A DNA stretch of 64,000 bases from Diphasiastrum complanatum (lineage: Eukaryota; Streptophyta; Lycopodiopsida; Lycopodiales; Lycopodiaceae). Numbering within the stretch: position 1 is the first letter of the stretch; every line of letters begins with the position of its first letter. A model generated the notes under the pieces. The model searched no databases. It was not told the DNA's origin and saw only the letters and a program-made list of their open reading frames with translations. A program made the translations under genes and the position numbers. Below, piece by piece: positions 62,401 to 64,000 of the stretch. The stretch lies in assembly GCA_029204225.1 (NCBI GenBank), contig CM055102.1, positions 48,146,870 to 48,210,869 of the forward strand, read 5' to 3'.

Positions 62401-64000
62401 GCTCCATATCAGGGAGTAGGCAAGGTTGGGTGGATCAGTGAGTGTTTGCCCTACTGTGGTGTTAGAATCTCTTACACTAACCCTCTCTTTTTGGCACTCA
62501 CCTTCCTTACTTGGCTGTCCATTTTCTAGCCATATACTCCATTACTTGCTACTTACTTCTCTCATTATTTGGTTGCCTTTGTAGGCCCCTCTTATCTCTA
62601 TTTGGTGGCTGCCCGGTATCTCTCCATTTTACTATTGTTTTCAGCACGCTTTCGATTGCAGTTGCGAGGTACTACTTACACTATTTGTCATTTCCCTCAA
62701 CACAAAGGGTAAAACCAAACGAGCTACATTTTCCTTTTTACTCCCTGATCGTATTAACAGCATGAATGTGACCCATGATATCTAGCATTTTAATTCTCAA
62801 GACTGCATCCATACACAAAAGCCAAGAATAGAGATTAAGTTCACTAAGGGCTTTTCTCAATTAGCTTAACATAGTTTGTTTTCAATGCATGGACCTGCTA
62901 GAGTCTGACAGGAATCTCATTCACCATATAGTAACAAGGAAAAAAAAGTCAGCTTTATTGCAAAAACGATATAAAGGTCTATTGTGAATATGACCTGATC
63001 GGTTGTGACTCACCAATTCCAAACAAACATTCATTCTGGAGAAAGGTGAAAGTCAAACTACCCAATCAAGCTAACCCTTCTAAATAATGTAAAGGAGAAG
63101 CTACTTGGATTATTTTTTACCTTTCCGAGCTGACCATCACCTACATATGCCGCTTCACTGAAGTTATCGGTTGCTTCCTCCAGCTCATGCAATGCAAATA
63201 CCCGGTTTAGTGGTGCACCCAGGACACCCAGCCTTATGGACTGTGAAAGATATCCTGTCATACGTGAAGAGTAAATCACCTCCTAGAAGAGAAAGCAACT
63301 TTGGAAGCGATTGCAAATCTTAATAGGTAGCCAACTAACATGATACAGCAATATACAATCCAAGGACAAGGAAAGAAATTCATCAATAGCTCACAAGCAA
63401 AGGCACATAGAATAGATGCAATGAGGAAAAAATTTGAGAAAGTCAAGTGGTCTATCGGCAAACCTAAGTGTAAACTACTTGTTAGCTAACTCTGAAGCAT
63501 GTCTATTTTCAGTAAGCTTCAACACAGCTACAAGAAATTACTGTAGAGTCATATAATAATGACACTGTCTGACATACTTGCTTGAGTTAAGAGTTCAGAT
63601 GGAACTCCCAGAGATGCACTATCCGCACATGAGCTGCTTCCATGATTTGCACCCTGTTGTCGACGACGAAGAGAACTCACTAGAATCACAAGCAGAATCA
63701 CAAGAACTGCAGCCAGAGCAAAAATTCCAGCAATGATGCCTACAAGTATGGCAATATTTGGCCTTTTGTGCAGTGAATTTAAACTGGTTGATGCAGATTG
63801 ACAGTAAGATTGAGGCTCTTGCTGCTGAGATCTTGAAGTGAAACAGTTTTTTCGAAAGTTTAAGATCCTTCCTGCCCAAGACTTGTTAAGCAAGTGCGGC
63901 AAAGGTCCAGTGAAGAAGTTGAAGGATATGTCCAATTGAGTGAGGCTATTACTAAGTGCCAGATTGAAAGAGAGGTTGCCTGTGAGTCTGTTGTTGCTTA
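43006..64000 (-). CDS. LRR receptor-like kinase, At3g03770-like group (partial; 7 exons in the window)
   Basis: Joined exons on the minus strand: 64000-63582, 63282-63121, 48795-48555, 47862-47657, 47468-47413, 47115-46995, 43245-43006, about 480 residues, running off the right edge where the LRR repeats continue. Order: LRR consensus ([23 protein letters not shown]), a Cys pair, a membrane helix, juxtamembrane, then a kinase-like domain. Glycine loop GDGQLGKV and the Lys of AVSVK are present. The catalytic loop is NNDVKITS instead of HRDxKxxN, DFG is kept, and no APE is visible. F-helix [11 protein letters not shown] and the C-lobe [17 protein letters not shown] match the plant group annotated as probable inactive LRR-RLKs. 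It would act at the plasma membrane in signalling; the ligand is unknown. Phases are consistent throughout and there is no internal stop, so the gene looks intact despite its transposon-filled introns. Confidence 0.85.
44395..45755 (+). pseudogene. Copia RT-RNase H remnant inside the RLK intron, antisense to the gene
   Basis: A 158-aa plus-strand frame (44523-44999) reads [18 protein letters not shown], a shortened palm region, [34 protein letters not shown] and the catalytic [14 protein letters not shown], ending at a stop in GVESW. Degraded downstream pieces keep [34 protein letters not shown] and [17 protein letters not shown]. The usual QMDVxxAFLNG block is internally deleted. A purine tract (TAAGGGAAAG) ends it at 45755. 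Confidence 0.82.
45756..46140 (+). repeat. LTR start following the intronic copia remnant, right limit unknown
   Basis: TGTTAAATATAATATGCC follows the purine tract as an LTR start would. No matching second copy or CA end could be located. Confidence 0.4.
46406..46539. repeat. 67-bp direct tandem duplication
   Basis: The unit beginning GCCAAATTGGGGCCC repeats at 46473 with a few changes (GCCAAATCAGGGCTT), both including GAGCATAAGGT and TGCCTAGAAC. Confidence 0.8.
46995..47115 (-). CDS. RLK exon: kinase F-helix region
   Basis: Between ATGCAG and GTATTC. Encodes [19 protein letters not shown] and [15 protein letters not shown]. The Asp of DVYNFG is the structural F-helix aspartate of kinases. 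Confidence 0.88.
47413..47468 (-). CDS. RLK exon: activation-segment microexon (56 bp)
   Basis: Between TTTACAG and GTGAGT. Encodes [18 protein letters not shown], entering in phase 0 and leaving in phase 2, as required by its neighbours. It replaces the usual activation loop and P+1 region; no APE motif is present. Confidence 0.82.
47657..47862 (-). CDS. RLK exon: catalytic-loop region
   Basis: Follows TTTTTAG, with a second in-frame acceptor CTGCAG about 10 bases further in. Encodes [40 protein letters not shown] and [17 protein letters not shown]. The HRDxKxxN loop is NNDVKITS, so the loop Asp and Lys are kept but the Mg-binding Asn is Ser. Donor GTAACA. Confidence 0.86.
47863..48554 (-). 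other. RLK intron of 692 bp
   Basis: Starts GTAAGT. No repeat or gene seen inside. Confidence 0.8.
48555..48795 (-). CDS. RLK exon: kinase N-lobe
   Basis: Begins after GCTCAG with [17 protein letters not shown] (ATP-anchoring Lys), then [20 protein letters not shown] and [18 protein letters not shown]. It ends in phase 1 at GTAAGT. Confidence 0.88.
48800..49735. other. Intron sequence without recognisable content
   Basis: AT-rich. Short frames only, none with a conserved motif. Confidence 0.5.
49743..49766. repeat. (TACA)n microsatellite
   Basis: About six TACA units next to the foldback element. Confidence 0.85.
49770..50530. mobile_element. Foldback / long inverted-repeat element with ACGGTTC palindromes
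   Basis: Non-coding. Roughly 100 bp at 49925-50030 is repeated in inverted orientation at 50310-50415 (shared blocks include AGTACTGGTACCCT, GTGTAGTTCA and GGGCCTCAAAATACAA). The centre is full of ACGGTTC/GAACCGT: a 17-bp perfect inverted repeat with a 3-nt loop (50083-50099 / 50103-50119), an 8-bp one (50059-50066 / 50072-50079) and the palindrome GAACCGTACGGTTC at 50251. AATCGC-rich flanks include the 16-bp palindrome at 50422-50437. It resembles a MITE or foldback element. No target duplication could be fixed. Confidence 0.7.
50764..51140 (-). repeat. LTR of chromovirus I (3' LTR), approximate
   Basis: Strongly similar in inverted orientation to 59004-59395 (blocks TTTACATTTACTTTACTT, GCATAAGCAGGCC, CTTATTATTCATTATTTGGAC). 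It follows a purine-rich stretch on the minus strand. Conventional TG...CA ends are not obvious. Confidence 0.7.
51200..55190 (-). pseudogene. Chromovirus I (Ty3/gypsy) gag-pol remnant with chromodomain
   Basis: Minus-strand order: gag end with zinc knuckle [14 protein letters not shown] (about 54.8 kb); protease [11 protein letters not shown], where the usual DxG has Asp for Gly; [14 protein letters not shown] ([44 protein letters not shown]); RNase H ([27 protein letters not shown]); integrase zinc finger ([17 protein letters not shown]) and core ([28 protein letters not shown]); and a C-terminal chromodomain ([17 protein letters not shown]). Frame breaks near 53.55 and 53.44 kb and between RNase H and integrase, plus a stop near 52.34 kb, disable it. 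The chromodomain identifies it as a chromovirus, a group that targets histone marks. The gag N terminus and 5' LTR are missing. Confidence 0.88.
55200..56092 (-). pseudogene. hAT transposase remnant, minus-strand copy
   Basis: Near the CT tract the minus strand reads [11 protein letters not shown], a stop, [20 protein letters not shown], a BED zinc-finger pattern. [17 protein letters not shown] follows. Further on (55.6-55.4 kb) the hAT C-terminal block [14 protein letters not shown]...[12 protein letters not shown] appears, with a tail reaching about 55.2 kb. The central catalytic region is deleted, and the frame changes several times. It abuts the truncated gag of chromovirus I. The other copy lies head-to-head across the microsatellite. 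Confidence 0.65.
56093..56140. repeat. (CT)24 microsatellite
   Basis: Pure dinucleotide run. Open frames across it (Ser-Leu repeats, Glu-Arg on the other strand) are artefacts. Confidence 0.97.
56141..56446. repeat. Compound CT/CA-rich tract
   Basis: Alternating ACAC, CTCT and TCAC runs, with purer (CT)n blocks near 56283-56330 and 56420-56446. It separates the two hAT remnants. Confidence 0.9.
56450..58355 (+). pseudogene. hAT transposase remnant, plus-strand copy
   Basis: Starts [20 protein letters not shown] then [25 protein letters not shown] and [12 protein letters not shown], followed by [15 protein letters not shown] after a frame change: the DUF659-type core of plant hAT transposases (SDGWT...DAS...TDNAxN...PCAxHxxDL). 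Further on, [16 protein letters not shown] and [13 protein letters not shown] (57.33-57.45 kb) belong to the C-terminal dimerisation region, and an acidic tail ([17 protein letters not shown]) ends about 58.26 kb. Multiple stops. A GA microsatellite lies at 57730-57766. It terminates near TAGGGGCATG, where the solo LTR is inserted. Confidence 0.75.
57730..57766. repeat. (GA)n microsatellite
   Basis: Two GA runs separated by AAT, within the hAT remnant. Confidence 0.9.
58366..58983 (+). mobile_element. Solo copia LTR (618 bp) with target duplication
   Basis: Starts TGTGAAGAAAATC and ends CGATTTTTTCACA, near-perfect terminal inversion, with TTTGG on both sides (58361-58365 and 58984-58988). 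A CCATAAATAGG TATA-like box is at about 58604. No internal region remains, the product expected from LTR-LTR recombination. It is related to the copia C LTR by end sequence and TATA region. Confidence 0.88.
59004..59395 (+). repeat. Gypsy K 5' LTR, same family as chromovirus I LTR
   Basis: Begins TATGGACTCG after a G-rich tract and ends CGTAACT directly before a primer site. It is the inverted-orientation relative of 50764-51140. A GGCTATAAGTAGGG box is near 59240. Confidence 0.75.
59396..59408 (+). promoter_or_regulatory. Gypsy K primer-binding site (initiator tRNA-Met)
   Basis: TGGTATCAGAGCA follows the LTR with no spacer. Confidence 0.88.
59409..60072 (+). repeat. Gypsy K leader with repeated CCAGCGCCCTAC units
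   Basis: At least four units of (G)GAGGC-GTCCAGCGCCCTAC-N-CATCA(C)TTT at about 59440, 59518, 59600 and 59722, then looser GCCCATTTTCCAGC-like copies to 60010. Non-coding. It continues at 62482 after the nested gypsy H. Confidence 0.7.
60073..60077. other. Target-site duplication CTAAC, left copy
   Basis: CTAAC precedes gypsy H and is repeated at 62477-62481. Confidence 0.9.
60078..60438 (+). repeat. Gypsy H 5' LTR (361 bp)
   Basis: By eye about 24 differences from the 3' LTR, nearly all transitions. Confidence 0.92.
60440..60452 (+). promoter_or_regulatory. Gypsy H primer-binding site (initiator tRNA-Met)
   Basis: TGGTATCAGAGCC one base after the LTR. Confidence 0.9.
60530..61000 (+). pseudogene. 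Gypsy H gag C-terminal remnant
   Basis: The plus-strand reading [20 protein letters not shown] with [14 protein letters not shown] is the end of a gypsy capsid. After a frame change, the zinc knuckle [15 protein letters not shown] (about 60823) and a Lys-rich linker follow. Stops separate the pieces. Confidence 0.7.
61009..61622 (+). pseudogene. Gypsy H protease fused to integrase end
   Basis: The 81-aa frame 61009-61254 contains the retropepsin [20 protein letters not shown]. The next frame (61266-61622) opens with LDRTDIVLG, normally the end of the protease region, and passes in frame into [20 protein letters not shown], which belongs to the integrase core around its catalytic Glu, then [22 protein letters not shown], RNase H and the first part of integrase are deleted between them, with the shared LG as possible microhomology. 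Confidence 0.8.
61656..62084 (+). CDS. Gypsy H integrase C-terminus with chromodomain
   Basis: A 142-aa open frame: [36 protein letters not shown] (GPY/F-like module) and a C-terminal chromodomain [18 protein letters not shown]. It is separated from the preceding frame by a TGA at about 61620. Chromodomains of this type direct insertion to marked chromatin. It ends just before the polypurine tract. Confidence 0.82.
   Translation: MQFSASEKVYLRVPVDSKTLKSGVCAKLSPSYYGPFTISRRLGEVTYELELPHSSKVFPVFHVSQLRKAVPRSENLVGDSVLVLTLDSQQPPHEPEEILDSEETQTCHTLYREYLVKWNDQPVENATWERGRSFARFYQTLS
62116..62476 (+). repeat. Gypsy H 3' LTR (361 bp)
   Basis: Follows CAAGGGGGAGGGAG and has the same length as the 5' LTR, followed by CTAAC. 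Confidence 0.92.
62482..63120. other. Remainder of gypsy K leader (to about 62760) and plain intron sequence
   Basis: 62482-62760 is CT-rich and resembles the leader before 60072, with TGGCTGTCCATTTTC-like blocks. 62760-63120 has nothing recognisable apart from the intron donor at 63120. Confidence 0.5.
63121..63282 (-). CDS. RLK exon: juxtamembrane and glycine loop
   Basis: 54 codons between TCTTCTAG and GTAAAA, phase 0 at both ends: [39 protein letters not shown] and DGQLGK. The [13 protein letters not shown] block is the hallmark immediately before the kinase domain in plant LRR-RLKs. Confidence 0.9.
63283..63581 (-). other. RLK intron of 299 bp, probable GC-AG type
   Basis: The only join that keeps frame uses the donor CAA|GCAAGT with acceptor TCTTCTAG|. 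A GT four bases further on (A|GTATGT) would put the next exon out of phase, and that exon cannot be extended because TAG precedes it in frame. Confidence 0.6.
63582..64000 (-). CDS. RLK exon: last LRRs, membrane helix, juxtamembrane (runs off the window)
   Basis: From the right edge: [12 protein letters not shown] and [19 protein letters not shown] are LRR units. They are followed by a Cys pair (NCF...SYC), a strongly hydrophobic helix [19 protein letters not shown] (codons about 63755-63670), the basic stop-transfer LRRRQQ, and a Ser-rich juxtamembrane ending SELLTQ. The frame is open to base 64000, so the exon start and most LRRs lie outside. Confidence 0.87.

Larger units (their letters stand above)
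60078..62476 (+). mobile_element. Gypsy H: compact, internally deleted chromovirus (2.4 kb)
   Basis: Complete element boundaries: 361-bp LTRs at 60078-60438 and 62116-62476, TGTTACGAGC...CTCTTACA ends, primer site 60440-60452, polypurine tract 62102-62115 and CTAAC duplications. The interior keeps only the gag end, protease, integrase end and chromodomain. RT, RNase H and most of integrase are absent, so it is non-autonomous. It is nested in the leader of gypsy K. Confidence 0.92.
48796..63120 (-). other. RLK giant intron (14,325 bp), packed with transposons
   Basis: Donor AAG|GTAAAA at 63120 and acceptor TTTGCTCAG| at 48796. The split falls inside the glycine loop (GDGQLGK / VYKGRL), and the joined frame is in phase. 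Contents from high to low coordinate: 62.5-63.1 kb AT-rich; gypsy K leader with gypsy H; gypsy K LTR; solo copia LTR; two hAT remnants; chromovirus I; foldback element; unremarkable 48.8-49.7 kb. Confidence 0.82.

Overview
This is a stretch of land-plant nuclear DNA. It is dominated by LTR retrotransposons and wrecked DNA transposons (CACTA/TNP2 and hAT families). One host gene is recognisable: a leucine-rich-repeat receptor-like kinase (LRR-RLK) of the group containing the 'probable inactive' Arabidopsis kinase At3g03770 (relationship judged from memory of family motifs, not a search). It is transcribed on the minus strand and enters the window from the right edge. The RLK family, the initiator-tRNA-Met primer-binding sites (TGGTATCAGAGC) and the plant-type TNP2, copia and chromovirus domains all point to a plant. 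The nested repeats and a 14-kb intron suggest a large, repeat-rich genome. I cannot resolve the species or the major lineage.

Layout. 1-12.5 kb: a minus-strand Ty3/gypsy element (gag, protease, start of RT), broken by a minisatellite and split by a Ty1/copia element (copia A, 2447-8211) flanked by the 5-bp duplication GTTTG. 12.5-17.1 kb: a non-coding LARD-type LTR element (12568-17082, duplication CGGTG) inserted inside a TNP2 transposase remnant. 17.5-27.2 kb: a second LARD split by a composite of two copia 3' halves joined in opposite orientation (19143-24547). 27.2-40.5 kb: a graveyard of copia and gypsy fragments, including a gypsy element with a tRNA-Asp-type primer site (31.8-35.8 kb) and a copia element with a 1.15-kb LTR inserted into it (35.8-38.6 kb), then a long TNP2 remnant (38.6-40.5 kb). 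40.5-43.0 kb: intergenic.

43.0-64.0 kb is the LRR-RLK. Seven exons can be placed with consistent reading phase: the end of the LRR domain, the membrane segment, and a complete kinase-like domain with a partly degenerate active site. One intron (46.99-43.25 kb) contains a copia RT fragment. Another (63.12-48.80 kb, 14,325 bp) contains a palindromic foldback element, a chromovirus, two head-to-head hAT remnants around a CT microsatellite, a solo copia LTR with its TTTGG duplication, a gypsy LTR plus leader, and inside that leader a compact internally deleted chromovirus with intact 361-bp LTRs and CTAAC duplication.

No bacterial-style operons, CRISPR arrays, rRNA or tRNA genes were seen. The main biology is the interplay of transposons: nested insertion, internal deletion and chimera formation. 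An apparently intact host gene has absorbed roughly 11 kb of mobile DNA in one intron without losing exon phase.
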